Both the position numbers and the translations under genes were made by a program. Below are positions 46,600 through 56,358 of a DNA stretch of 64,000 nt, in pieces. The notes below the pieces were generated by a model that was given only the letters and a program-made list of their open reading frames with translations, made no database searches and had not been told where the DNA came from. The stretch lies in assembly GCA_014879565.1 (NCBI GenBank), contig JACSRW010000041.1, positions 1-64,000 of the forward strand. The letters are read 5' to 3'. Every line of letters starts with the position of its first letter. The stretch's first letter is position 1. The DNA comes from Chitinophagaceae bacterium (GTDB taxonomy: Bacteria; Bacteroidota; Bacteroidia; Chitinophagales; Chitinophagaceae).

Positions 46600-47685
46600 T
46601 CTCGCCGTACACGACAAACAAGGATCATACGAGGCGATGATCGCCGGAGCTGATGCATACTCATTATTGGTAAACGCGTGTACCATACCGGCCACATTGG
46701 AAAAAGTCGGGGCCTTGATTTTCAGCCTTTCCAGTACCTGGGTTTTATTTCCTTTGGCATAGTAAAACAGTTCGCCCCGGGGCGCTTCCAGTCTTACTGT
46801 TGCTTCTCCTTCCGGAAAGGCCTTGGTTTCCGTTACCAGATCCGATTCCGGCAAACCGGCAATCACATTCCGGATAATACGGATTGACACTTCAATTTCC
46901 CGCAGGCGCACCATATTCCGTGCATGCACATCGCCTGCTGTATCGGTGATCATCTCATATCCCACTTCTTTCCAGGGCAGCAGGTCCTCGGTTTCATTGC
47001 GCACATCCACGGCCAGACCGGCCGCACGGGCAAAGGGGCCCACCACATTCAGCCGCATGGCATCTTCTTTACTGATACGTCCCACCCCCTTATTCTTCAG
47101 CGAAAGGGTCCAGTTGTTTTTATAAATTCCGATCAGTTCTTCCAGCTGGGGCATAAAATGATCCAGTCTTTTGAGGATCATATCCGCCACTTCCGGTTTC
47201 AGATCGCGGGTTACGCCGCCCACGATAGAAAAGTCATACTGGATCCTGTTGCCGCATACCGCTTCCAGTAATTCCATAGAGAATTCACGGTATTGCATGG
47301 TCTTCATAAAGAGCGCTTCAAAACCGGAGTTTTCCGCCACATGGCTCAGGCAAAGCAGGTGCGAGTGAATACGGTCAAGTTCAATCACCAGCATCCGCAG
47401 GTATTTGGCGCGGCGCGGGATCTCAATCTTCAGCAGTTTCTCCGCTACCTGTGAATAGGCGGTGGTATGTGAAATGGAGCAGAGCCCGCAAACCCGTCCC
47501 ACCACAAAACTCACCTGGCGGAATTTGAATTTGGAGCAACAGGCCTGTTCAATACCCCGGTGCACATAAAACACATTGGCATCGGTTTTAACGATCTTTT
47601 CGTTCTCGGTGGTAAACCTGAAGTGCAGCGGTTCCAGCAGGGAAATATGCTGCGCGCCTACAGGTATTTCATATTGTTTGCCCAT
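46597..47685 (-). CDS. group 4 [NiFe]-hydrogenase large subunit (EchE/NuoD-like)
   Basis: L1 RVCGLCSISHT and C-terminal DPCLSCTAR with the stop immediately after. Confidence 0.92.
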   Translation of the reverse strand: MGKQYEIPVGAQHISLLEPLHFRFTTENEKIVKTDANVFYVHRGIEQACCSKFKFRQVSFVVGRVCGLCSISHTTAYSQVAEKLLKIEIPRRAKYLRMLVIELDRIHSHLLCLSHVAENSGFEALFMKTMQYREFSMELLEAVCGNRIQYDFSIVGGVTRDLKPEVADMILKRLDHFMPQLEELIGIYKNNWTLSLKNKGVGRISKEDAMRLNVVGPFARAAGLAVDVRNETEDLLPWKEVGYEMITDTAGDVHARNMVRLREIEVSIRIIRNVIAGLPESDLVTETKAFPEGEATVRLEAPRGELFYYAKGNKTQVLERLKIKAPTFSNVAGMVHAFTNNEYASAPAIIASYDPCLSCTAR

Positions 47686-47686
47686 A

Positions 47687-48028
47687 TTATTTTTTCTTTA
47701 AGAGGGGTCCGCTTTCAAAGTCCGGTTCCAGCACAAATCCTTTGGCGGTATTTTCCACGTTAATATTCATCAGGTCCACCAGTTCGGCCTCGGCCACCCA
47801 GGCAGAATCCACTATGTCTTTTATACTCGGCACTTCTTCGCCCCTTTCAATCAGCGTAAAAAAGCAGGTGGTTTCGCAGGGATGAGCATAATCACAAAAA
47901 AACCATTGCACTTCCATTTTTTCGCCCATCTCCACGGCATTCATCACCATAAAATGGTGTTCGGCCGGGTTGTAAAAACTGGCCAGGTCATTCTTCAGCG
48001 TGGCCAGACTGGTTTCTATCTTCTTCAT
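47687..48028 (-). CDS. NuoC-like subunit (EchD-like)
   Basis: short ORF between large and small subunit genes; WFFCDYAHPCETTCFFTLIERGEEVPSI. Confidence 0.8.
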   Translation of the reverse strand: MKKIETSLATLKNDLASFYNPAEHHFMVMNAVEMGEKMEVQWFFCDYAHPCETTCFFTLIERGEEVPSIKDIVDSAWVAEAELVDLMNINVENTAKGFVLEPDFESGPLLKKK

Positions 48029-48549
48029 GTCAGAGCGGGTTTGATTTCGCCGGCTACATGACGGCGGTTAATTTGTTCTCCTTCCTTGAGGGCTTCTTTT
48101 TTCAGCCGTACAGATTCTTCCATGGCCCTGGTTTTCTTTTCCAGGATGCCCAGCGCCTGTACCACCCCGTCTATGATCTGTTCCGGCCGGGTACCACAGC
48201 CACATACATAAACATCAACCGGGATAAACTGATCCACGCCGCCTTCACAATTGTACATGCCGCGGAAAACGCCGCCCGTACAGGCACAGGCACCGCAGCT
48301 GATCACCACTTTGGGTTCGGGCATCTGGGCATAAATCTCAACCAGTCTTTCCCGGGTGCGTTTGGTGACGGGTCCGGTGATCAGCAATACATCCGATTGT
48401 TTGGGATTACCCGTATTGATCATACCGAAACGCTCAATATCGTATTTCGGTCCCAGGCAGGCGAGAATTTCAATATCACATCCGTTGCAGCCGCCTGCAT
48501 TAAAGTGCAGGATCCAGGGTGATTTTTTCCGGTAAGGTGCCAGTTTCAT
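48025..48549 (-). CDS. group 4 [NiFe]-hydrogenase small subunit (EchC/NuoB-like)
   Basis: NAGGCNGCDIEILACLGPKYDIERFG, ISCGACACTGGVFRGMYN, VDVYVCGCGTRPEQI. Confidence 0.92.
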   Translation of the reverse strand: MKLAPYRKKSPWILHFNAGGCNGCDIEILACLGPKYDIERFGMINTGNPKQSDVLLITGPVTKRTRERLVEIYAQMPEPKVVISCGACACTGGVFRGMYNCEGGVDQFIPVDVYVCGCGTRPEQIIDGVVQALGILEKKTRAMEESVRLKKEALKEGEQINRRHVAGEIKPALT

Positions 48550-49385
48550 GTGAGACTATTGATTAATAAATTAATAAAGGCAAGGGTGAACGCGATACCC
48601 AGCGAGAAACGCAGCATCTGTTTGTAATTGACCCTTGCAGTTGAATTATCCAGGGCGTTCAGGTATAAGAACGTGCCGGCCACCAGTCCGATACCAAGCA
48701 GGATATTACTCCCGGCAAAAAGGAAGACCAGGGTGTAGCAGAAAATATAATCCAGCCATTTGGCGGTATACACTGCTTCAAAAAAAAGTCCGGAAAATTC
48801 AAGCTCCACACCGCCGGTAATCTCCTGGTGTGCTTCGGCCACATCAAAAGGTGATTTCTTCAGTTTGATGGGCAGCACAAGCAGCAGCGCCACAAAGGCC
48901 AGCGGCATTTTAAATAAAAGCGGTTCTTCACTGGTAAAGGCGGCAGCAGCATCGAAGCTGCCGGTATTGATAAAGAGAGAGACGGCAATAATAATCAGTA
49001 CCGGTTCATAGGCCAGTATACTGAGCGCGGTACGGTTGGCTCCCAGGTGACTGAAGATGGACCGCGTGCTGAAACCGGCCATTATCAGCAGGGCGGATGA
49101 CAGTAAATGCAGAAAGATCACGAGAATCAGGTCGGCTCCCAACAGCAGAAGGGCCAGCGCAAACCACAGCGATACAAAATGCATGATACCCAGAAAAGCA
49201 TGGGCGGAATGCACAATCATCTGCCTCTTGTCAGCCAGTTTCAGAAAATCATAAAATGGCTGAAGCAGGGGGGGGCCAATCCTCCTTTGCATCCGGGCTT
49301 TTACAATGCGTTCAAATCCGTATACCAGTCCACCGATAAAGGGAGCGAGGATAATCAGCAGTACAGGAAGGAGATAACCGTTCAT
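48546..49385 (-). CDS. NuoH-like membrane subunit (EchB-like)
   Basis: GLVYGFERIVKARMQRRIGPPLLQPFYDFLKL; KKSPFDVAEAHQEITGGVELEFSG. Confidence 0.93.
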   Translation of the reverse strand: MNGYLLPVLLIILAPFIGGLVYGFERIVKARMQRRIGPPLLQPFYDFLKLADKRQMIVHSAHAFLGIMHFVSLWFALALLLLGADLILVIFLHLLSSALLIMAGFSTRSIFSHLGANRTALSILAYEPVLIIIAVSLFINTGSFDAAAAFTSEEPLLFKMPLAFVALLLVLPIKLKKSPFDVAEAHQEITGGVELEFSGLFFEAVYTAKWLDYIFCYTLVFLFAGSNILLGIGLVAGTFLYLNALDNSTARVNYKQMLRFSLGIAFTLAFINLLINSLT

Positions 49386-49396
49386 ACCTAATCAGT

Positions 49397-51262
49397 TTAA
49401 AGCAGCGCTGCCAGCAGCAGTGCAATGAAAAACAGGATACCGGCGGCTGAGAAATACGGAACCGCCCGGTCAATAGTGAAATAGAAGGAAGAAAACGAAT
49501 AATTCACTTTCTCCCCGCACATATATTCTTTGGCTCTGTCCGCATGCCGGAAACGGATAAACATGGCCGTTACCAGGGTCAGCGGCAGGAGGATAAAGGC
49601 AATCAGCATCGGAAGCATTGGTATCCGCATGGTACCCACAAAGAAATTCCAGCCATCCTGAAATACCGGCACCGCCTGACCCAGGGTGGTCGTGGCTACC
49701 GGACCGAAATAATACATCAGCAGCAGGGGCAGTCCGATAATACCCGCCATCACCAGTCCTAATAACAGATAGGTAGTGCCCGCATAATACGGACCTGTTT
49801 TTTCAAACTGTACCCGGTCTTTCTCACCACTGCGGGCAATCAGCAGTCCCATTACCTTAAAATATAGTAAGGATAGCACCGCCCCGCCCCCGGCAACGGC
49901 TACCATCACCAGGGCCCCCAGCAGTTTTTTATCTGTGGCCAGGGTTCCGATGGTTTCAATACTCAGCCATTTCCCGATAAAGGCGCCAAAAGGAGGCAGT
50001 AACAGTGACATAAAACCAATGCTGATCACCAGCGCGGTAAAGGGGCCACTTTCACCCAGTTTGTCCATATCGGATGATTGTTTCAGGTGAAAGACTCTTT
50101 CCAGTATCCCCGCATTGAGGAAGAGCATACACTTGGAAATACCATGAAATAAAACCAGCACCAGGGAAGCCACAATCGTTACGGGCGAACCAACAGCACC
50201 CATCATGATCATTAAAGCCAGCAGGGCGATAGTGGAATGAGCGAGTATCCTTTTGAAATTATCCTGTGAAAGGGCACTGATGGCAGAAGCGATGAAAACA
50301 AAACCTGTCAGCCCGATCAGCACCATGGCCACCGGGGTATCTTTTATCGCGGGCGAAAGCCGCAGGATGATAAAGGGCGCAATCTTCACCATGGTGGAAG
50401 AGTGCAGCAGGGCACTGACCGGTGTGGGGGCCACCATCGCTCCCAGCAGCCATTTGCTGAAGGGCAGCTGGGCTCCTTTGATCAGGGCGGCCATACTCAG
50501 CAGGGCCAGGGGCAGCAGCACTCCTTCTGCAGTGGAGTGGGCCAGCAGGTTGGTAAAGGTGATTTCGCCATAGCCGTTATAGGCAATAAAGAAAATAGCA
50601 GCCAGGATGGTCAGTCCGCCGATCTGGTTCATCCAGAGAGCCGTCAGCGCATTTTTGACTGACACTTCGTCTTTCCGGAATCCGATGAACAGGAAAGAAG
50701 CCAGGGTGGTCAGTTCAAAGAAGAAAAAGAAGAATTCGAGGTTATCGGAAATCACCACCATATTCATCGCGGCGATAAACCAGAATAAAACCGAAAGGAA
50801 GAATTTTTTCCGGAATGCTGAGCAATCCTCTTCGTCTATATACCGCAGGGAAAAAACGGCGATAATACCGCTGATTACATTGATCAGCAGTAACATGAAT
50901 GTACTGAGTTTATCCACCAGCAGCTGCGGCGCTTCCGAAGCCGGTAAAGTCCGGAGCAGGTAAAGCAGGCCGCCGAGTTGCAATACGGAAAGCAAGCCCA
51001 CCAGCACACTCTTCCGGCGAATGGCTACCCAGCCGAAATACAACAGCATCAGGATATCGGCCACCACAATTCCCTCATTTACGGCATGGGGGAGCGTAAT
51101 ACGCAACGGCTCATCCACCTGTATATACAGGAGCAGGGCGAGCGCGGATAAAACCAGGGAACTGAGGATAACAAGGCCTTTGGAAATTTTCGGCGGCAGT
51201 ATTAGTAGGAGCGCACTTACCAATAATGGAAGCAGGATCACCCCTGTGAGATATAAATTCAT
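49397..51262 (-). CDS. proton-translocating antiporter-like subunit (EchA/NuoL-like)
   Basis: ALIKGAQLPFSKWLLGAMVAPTPVSALLHSSTMVKIAPFIILRL; KRILAHSTIALLALM. Confidence 0.93.
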   Translation of the reverse strand: MNLYLTGVILLPLLVSALLLILPPKISKGLVILSSLVLSALALLLYIQVDEPLRITLPHAVNEGIVVADILMLLYFGWVAIRRKSVLVGLLSVLQLGGLLYLLRTLPASEAPQLLVDKLSTFMLLLINVISGIIAVFSLRYIDEEDCSAFRKKFFLSVLFWFIAAMNMVVISDNLEFFFFFFELTTLASFLFIGFRKDEVSVKNALTALWMNQIGGLTILAAIFFIAYNGYGEITFTNLLAHSTAEGVLLPLALLSMAALIKGAQLPFSKWLLGAMVAPTPVSALLHSSTMVKIAPFIILRLSPAIKDTPVAMVLIGLTGFVFIASAISALSQDNFKRILAHSTIALLALMIMMGAVGSPVTIVASLVLVLFHGISKCMLFLNAGILERVFHLKQSSDMDKLGESGPFTALVISIGFMSLLLPPFGAFIGKWLSIETIGTLATDKKLLGALVMVAVAGGGAVLSLLYFKVMGLLIARSGEKDRVQFEKTGPYYAGTTYLLLGLVMAGIIGLPLLLMYYFGPVATTTLGQAVPVFQDGWNFFVGTMRIPMLPMLIAFILLPLTLVTAMFIRFRHADRAKEYMCGEKVNYSFSSFYFTIDRAVPYFSAAGILFFIALLLAALL

Positions 51263-51398
51263 ATAGCCATGAATTTTACAGATCTTAGAGGATGCTATAT
51301 TAGGCCGAAAAAAAAGGGTGGGATATGACAGTCATCACCGGCAAAGATGATATGCCTTATGCAGTAAACTAACCTGTATTATATTAAAGGCGAATAAG

Positions 51399-51899
51399 TT
51401 ATGACTTACCCGTGACCGTCCCTTCCTGTTGAAGATTCCCCTTCAGCCATTCCGACTTGAAATAGCGGAAGGCTTTGGCCAGGTTATCCTCCGCCTCCCG
51501 GCTGAGTTTGGTACCCAGTCCCCAGTTTTTTCCGCTGATAGCCAGCACCCAGGCCTCGGGTTCCTGATGGTAAAGCTCCCGGGCGAGATAGAGAATGGTT
51601 TCGGGACTCTGCATGTGAGAGGAATAATAATAATGCGGTGCAGCCCGGCAGGGTCTGAGTACAAAGCCCTCCCTGAGCTCTTCATGTGTCGCGTCTACAA
51701 AGAGAATTTTCTTATGCCGGCACACCGGAAGCACATCCTCCACTTGTAACTGGTACCGGTATTCGCAATCCAGTCCGGGATCCCTTAACCCGGTAGCCAT
51801 ATCCGTGAACCGCCAGCCCAGTCCGTCATCCCTTCTTCCATTATTGCCGATACCCAGCAGGAGCAGGGCACCGGTTTTATCAGTTTTTACGTTTTTCAT
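51399..51899 (-). CDS. [NiFe]-hydrogenase maturation protease, adjacent to the hoxH1-like gene
   Basis: LLLGIGNNGRRDDGLGWRF; SSHMQSPETIL; overlaps the large-subunit gene end. Confidence 0.88.
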   Translation of the reverse strand: MKNVKTDKTGALLLLGIGNNGRRDDGLGWRFTDMATGLRDPGLDCEYRYQLQVEDVLPVCRHKKILFVDATHEELREGFVLRPCRAAPHYYYSSHMQSPETILYLARELYHQEPEAWVLAISGKNWGLGTKLSREAEDNLAKAFRYFKSEWLKGNLQQEGTVTGKS

Positions 51900-53331
51900 C
51901 GATCAGCACTCCTTTATAATCATACAATTCCAGTTGCAGGGGCATCTTACCCATGGCCTGTGTGGCACAACTGAGGCAGGGATCATAGGCCCGGATTGCC
52001 ACTTCTACCTGGTTGAGCATCCCGTCGGTAATGGTACCCTTGCGGCTGATAACATTATTAGCCACCCATTTCACCGCCTGGTTCATGGCATCATTATTAT
52101 GGGTGGTGGAAACGATCAGGTTGCAGCGGGTGATCATACCCTTTTCATCCACTTCATAGTGGTGGGTGAGGGTGCCGCGGGGGGCTTCAATAATCCCGAT
52201 CCCTTTCAGCCGGGGGCTGCCCTTGCGGACCAGGTCATCACTCATCAGTTCCGGATCGTGCAGCAGAACTTTTATTTCTTCCGCGCAGTGCAGGATTTCA
52301 ATCAGTCTGGCCCAGTGCGAATACATGGTACTGTTGTTCACTTTTTTCCCGGTAAAAGCCACAAAGTCTTTCCGGGCCTGCTCGGCCAGCGGGGTAGGAA
52401 TGGAATCACATACATTGATTCTTGCCAGGGGGCCCACCCGGTTCCATCCCTTATCCCTTCCCACTTTTTTCAGGTAGGGAAATTTCATATAGGACCACTG
52501 GGCCACTGCTTCTGTAAAATACTCCTGGTAGAGATCGGTATCTATATCATCCAGGGTAATATCGCCTTCGTCATCAATGGCCCGCAGTTTTCCGTCATAC
52601 AGATCCATGGCGCCCCATTCGTTAACCATACCCAGGTGTCCGGAAGGAAAAGCGGCAAAATCATCGAGAAATTTCCGGTTCTTTTCATGATAGTCCTTCA
52701 TAAAATCCACCATCGCTTTTGACCACTCTATCATGGTATCAATATTCTCTATCTCCTTTCCATTGAGAAAGTAGTCTCTTTCCGCTTCGGTAAGCGACTG
52801 GTGAATCCCTCCGGGTACTGCCAGGATGCCGTGAATTTTTTTCCCGGCCACTGCTTTGATAATCTCCTGTCCGAATTTGCGCATAGTGATCCCCTTCAGG
52901 GCCAGTTCGCGGTTTTCAGCGGCTACCGCCACCACATTTCTTTTTTCTGCCGGTGCATCCACCCCAAAAAGAAGATCCGGGGAAGCGAGGTAGAAAAAAT
53001 GCAGGGCATGCGACTGAAAGACCTGGCCATAGTGCATCAGCCTTCTGAGTTTGGTAGCGGCCGGCGACAAATCTTCCGGGTCAATGCCCACCAGCTGATC
53101 GATGGCTTTGGCCGCTGCCAGGTGGTGACTGACCGGACAGATCCCGCACAAACGCTGCACCAGCACCGGGGCTTCCCAGTAGGGATGTCCCTGGATAAAC
53201 CGTTCAAAGCCCCTGAACTCCACGATATGAAAGAAGGAGTCCTTAACCTGGCCGTACTCATCCAGGTGTATGGTCACCCGGCCATGGCCTTCCACGCGGG
53301 TTACGGGATCAATAGTGATCTTTCTGTTCAT
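51880..53331 (-). CDS. hoxH: group 3 [NiFe]-hydrogenase large subunit, HoxH-like copy 1
   Basis: ITIDPVTRVEGHGRVTIHL; RLCGICPVSHHLA; C-terminal DPCLSCATQAMGKMP; start trimmed to ATG 53331. Confidence 0.93.
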   Translation of the reverse strand: MNRKITIDPVTRVEGHGRVTIHLDEYGQVKDSFFHIVEFRGFERFIQGHPYWEAPVLVQRLCGICPVSHHLAAAKAIDQLVGIDPEDLSPAATKLRRLMHYGQVFQSHALHFFYLASPDLLFGVDAPAEKRNVVAVAAENRELALKGITMRKFGQEIIKAVAGKKIHGILAVPGGIHQSLTEAERDYFLNGKEIENIDTMIEWSKAMVDFMKDYHEKNRKFLDDFAAFPSGHLGMVNEWGAMDLYDGKLRAIDDEGDITLDDIDTDLYQEYFTEAVAQWSYMKFPYLKKVGRDKGWNRVGPLARINVCDSIPTPLAEQARKDFVAFTGKKVNNSTMYSHWARLIEILHCAEEIKVLLHDPELMSDDLVRKGSPRLKGIGIIEAPRGTLTHHYEVDEKGMITRCNLIVSTTHNNDAMNQAVKWVANNVISRKGTITDGMLNQVEVAIRAYDPCLSCATQAMGKMPLQLELYDYKGVLIDEKRKN

Positions 53332-53341
53332 AAAAGGCTTT

Positions 53342-54613
53342 TTAATCGTACTTGAACTCGGAATACAAAATCGAATACTCTTCTCCCCAGAGAATATTTC
53401 TGACCGCTTTCCAGATATGGTTGGCATCCGGCGGGCAACCGGGTATATAATAATCAATCTTCACAATCTCATTACAGGCATATACCCGGTCCAGTATCTT
53501 GGGCAGGTCTTCGTGATAGGGTATAATATTGGCGCCGGGTTCACTGGTAGCCGAATTGAGATAGGCTTCTTCCAGGCATTCGCTCAGCGGAATGGAGTTG
53601 CGCATGGTAGGCAAACCGCCCCAAACCGAACACTCTCCCAGAGACACCAGGATATCACACTGTTCGCGGAACCGGCGCAGGGTTTCCACATTTTCAGAAT
53701 TGCAGACGCCTCCCTCAATGATACCGATATGACAGCGGGACGTGAAGTTTTTGAAATCCGTCAGGGGTGATTTATCAAAGGATACCAGCTCCACCAGGTC
53801 CAGCAACTCCTCATCCACATCGAGCAGGGACATATGACAGCCAAAACAACCGGCCAGGGAAACAGTGGCCACGATTTTTTTACTCATCATCGGGGGCCGG
53901 GGTATATTCTTTTTTCTTTCATTGTAGGATGGCTGTACCGATTCCATATCAAATTTTCTTTCCCCGAAGGGTTCGGCGAGACTTACCCCTCTTACAATAA
54001 TGGCACCGGTGGGACAGATCCGCATGGCATTGGCCGCTTCTTCTTCCGACAGCCTGGCTTCCTGTTCGTAATCAATCCCGACAAAGGTTTCATTGCCCCG
54101 GTTCTGGTAGGTAAAAACTTTTTTGCCGTCCCTGGTTTTTACATCCACCACACAGCGGAGACACTTGATACAGCGGTTATGCTCCATAACCATCCGGCGG
54201 GGATTAAAGTCAATCAGGCGGTCTTTAAACAGGTGAGGAAAGCGGGTGGCTGAGATACCAAGCTCATATCCCATGTGCTGCAGGTCGCAATGACCGCTTT
54301 TTTCACAGGCGGGACAGACGTGGTTCCCTTCGGAAAACATCATTTCCACCAGGGCTTTGCGGGTATCATTCAGTTCGGGGGTATTCACTTCCACCTGCAG
54401 TCCTTCGCTGACTTTTTCCGTACAGGCGGGACTGTATTTGCCGTTGATCCGGCAGGTGCATACCCGGCAGGTGCCCAGCGGGGGTTCAATATGTTCATAA
54501 AAACAGAGGGAAGGTATAAAGATGCCGTTTTCACGCGCTACGGCCATCAGGTTTCTTCCTTCTTCGGCTGTAATGGTTTTGCCGTCAATGCTGATGGTAA
54601 CGTTCTTTGACAT
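53342..54613 (-). CDS. fused HoxU-HoxY-like protein (diaphorase Fe-S subunit plus hydrogenase small subunit)
   Basis: N-terminal CRVCTCRINGKYSPAC and CPACEKSGHCDLQ; C-terminal SLAGCFGCHMSLLDVDEELL...IPGCPPDA in one frame. Confidence 0.92.
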   Translation of the reverse strand: MSKNVTISIDGKTITAEEGRNLMAVARENGIFIPSLCFYEHIEPPLGTCRVCTCRINGKYSPACTEKVSEGLQVEVNTPELNDTRKALVEMMFSEGNHVCPACEKSGHCDLQHMGYELGISATRFPHLFKDRLIDFNPRRMVMEHNRCIKCLRCVVDVKTRDGKKVFTYQNRGNETFVGIDYEQEARLSEEEAANAMRICPTGAIIVRGVSLAEPFGERKFDMESVQPSYNERKKNIPRPPMMSKKIVATVSLAGCFGCHMSLLDVDEELLDLVELVSFDKSPLTDFKNFTSRCHIGIIEGGVCNSENVETLRRFREQCDILVSLGECSVWGGLPTMRNSIPLSECLEEAYLNSATSEPGANIIPYHEDLPKILDRVYACNEIVKIDYYIPGCPPDANHIWKAVRNILWGEEYSILYSEFKYD

Positions 54614-54618
54614 ACCGG

Positions 54619-56358
54619 TCAGTTTTTATATTTCTCGTAATCACGGGTGGCGGCCTCCATATCAAAACGAAGGTTGAGCCCGTTGAATTCCTTGTCGAGT
54701 TTGCCTGCGAAATAGTCATGGAATTTGTCCATGGCATAAATCAGGGAGTTGGTGGCGGTTTTACCGAGTCCGCAGCGACTGGTATTTTTCATGATGGTTC
54801 CCCAGTTTTTCAGGTCTTCCAGGTCTTTTTCGGTGGCCAGTCCGTTATCCAGTCTTTCCAGTTTGCGTTGTATGATAAAATTACCGGCGCGGCAGGGTGT
54901 GCAGATTCCGCAGGATTCCGACTTGAAGAATTCGGTAAAATTGAGCAATACTTTCACCAGGTCACGCTGCCTGCTAAAAATCATAAAGGAACCCCCGCAA
55001 CGGATATCTTTCCGGGCCAGCAGGTCAAGCATGGAGATGCGGCGGAATTTTTCTTTGATGGATATACATTCGCCGGAGGGACCGCTCACCTGTATATAAT
55101 AAGGATCTTCCGCTTCGCAGAGTTCCAGCAATTCAGCCACGGTCATCCCCCATTCTATTTCATAAATACCGGGCAGGCGGCAATCACCGGACACACTCAG
55201 CAGTTTCACCCCGGGTGAACCGGGGATACCGAGCTGTATATATGCATCGGCGGTCATTTCAATAATCCGGGCTGCCGCGCAGAAGGTCTCCACATTATTT
55301 ATTACAGTCGGCTGCTGCAGGTAGCCTTTTTCCACCGGGAAATACCATTTGGTACGGGGCTCTCCTCTCTTGCCTTCCAGGGATTCCAGTAAGGCCGTTT
55401 CTTCGCCGCAGACATAAGAGCCGGCGCCCATCTGTACATGGATATCGAAACGGAATCCGTTCAGTTTCGGATTGGGCGCTCCCAGCAAACCGGCTTTTTC
55501 ATACTCCTGAATCGCTTCTTCCAGTTTGTGCTTCAGCCAGCGGTATTCTCCCCGCAGATAGATTATCCCTTCCGCGGCTCCCACGGCATAGCCGCAGAGC
55601 ATCATTCCTTCAATCAGGGAGGCTGACTGGGTATTGATCAGCACCCGGTCTTTAAACGTGCCCGGCTCTCCCTCATCCGCATTACAGATAATATACTTGG
55701 GACCCGCGGGTTGTGATTTTGCAGCCAGCCATTTTTTCCAGGTGGGGTAATAGGCCCCGCCACGGCCGGCGAGCTCGGCTTTTTTCAATTCATCCAGAAT
55801 ACCCTCAGGACCGATCAGGGCTGCCCTTTCCAGGGTACAGCCTGCTTTAAAGGATTTGAAAAAAACGGTTTTATTGCCGGCCGGCATATATCGGATATTA
55901 TCCGCCGGCTGATCGCATATACTTTCGGGTGATACCCCCTTCTTCAGCATCCCGATAATATCCTTCACCTTAATCGCATTGAGATTGGTGAACGGATAAA
56001 AATTAATCAGGGCTGAAGGCTCCTGGTCGCTGAGCCCGATACAGGGGGTAAGAAAGAGGCCGAAAGTGCCCGTGCGGTCCACGGTTCCCACCGTGGCCCC
56101 GGTTTCCCTTTCAAAGGTTTCCCGGATCCGCCGGAAACCCTTGAGATCAGCTACTATACTATTATTAAGGTAGATCACATATTTACCGGTCGGTTTGCGG
56201 TGAAAGAAATGGTAAAAACTTACCACGCCTTCCACTTCCACATCCGAAAGACCGAAACGGATAGCCAGATCTTTAATATCCTGGTCATTGATATACCCGT
56301 TTTTTAACTGTAAATCCCAGAGCTGGTTCAGCAGCAGGGTTTGCCGGGGAGCTTCCAT
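54619..56358 (-). CDS. fused HoxE-HoxF-like protein (NADH diaphorase) with degenerate HoxE domain
   Basis: N-terminal thioredoxin-like NuoE fold; [65 protein letters not shown]. Confidence 0.92.
   Translation of the reverse strand: MEAPRQTLLLNQLWDLQLKNGYINDQDIKDLAIRFGLSDVEVEGVVSFYHFFHRKPTGKYVIYLNNSIVADLKGFRRIRETFERETGATVGTVDRTGTFGLFLTPCIGLSDQEPSALINFYPFTNLNAIKVKDIIGMLKKGVSPESICDQPADNIRYMPAGNKTVFFKSFKAGCTLERAALIGPEGILDELKKAELAGRGGAYYPTWKKWLAAKSQPAGPKYIICNADEGEPGTFKDRVLINTQSASLIEGMMLCGYAVGAAEGIIYLRGEYRWLKHKLEEAIQEYEKAGLLGAPNPKLNGFRFDIHVQMGAGSYVCGEETALLESLEGKRGEPRTKWYFPVEKGYLQQPTVINNVETFCAAARIIEMTADAYIQLGIPGSPGVKLLSVSGDCRLPGIYEIEWGMTVAELLELCEAEDPYYIQVSGPSGECISIKEKFRRISMLDLLARKDIRCGGSFMIFSRQRDLVKVLLNFTEFFKSESCGICTPCRAGNFIIQRKLERLDNGLATEKDLEDLKNWGTIMKNTSRCGLGKTATNSLIYAMDKFHDYFAGKLDKEFNGLNLRFDMEAATRDYEKYKN

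Noticed and set aside
51805-52722. 305-aa plus-strand ORF
   Set aside because: Antisense to hoxH copy 1; no motifs.
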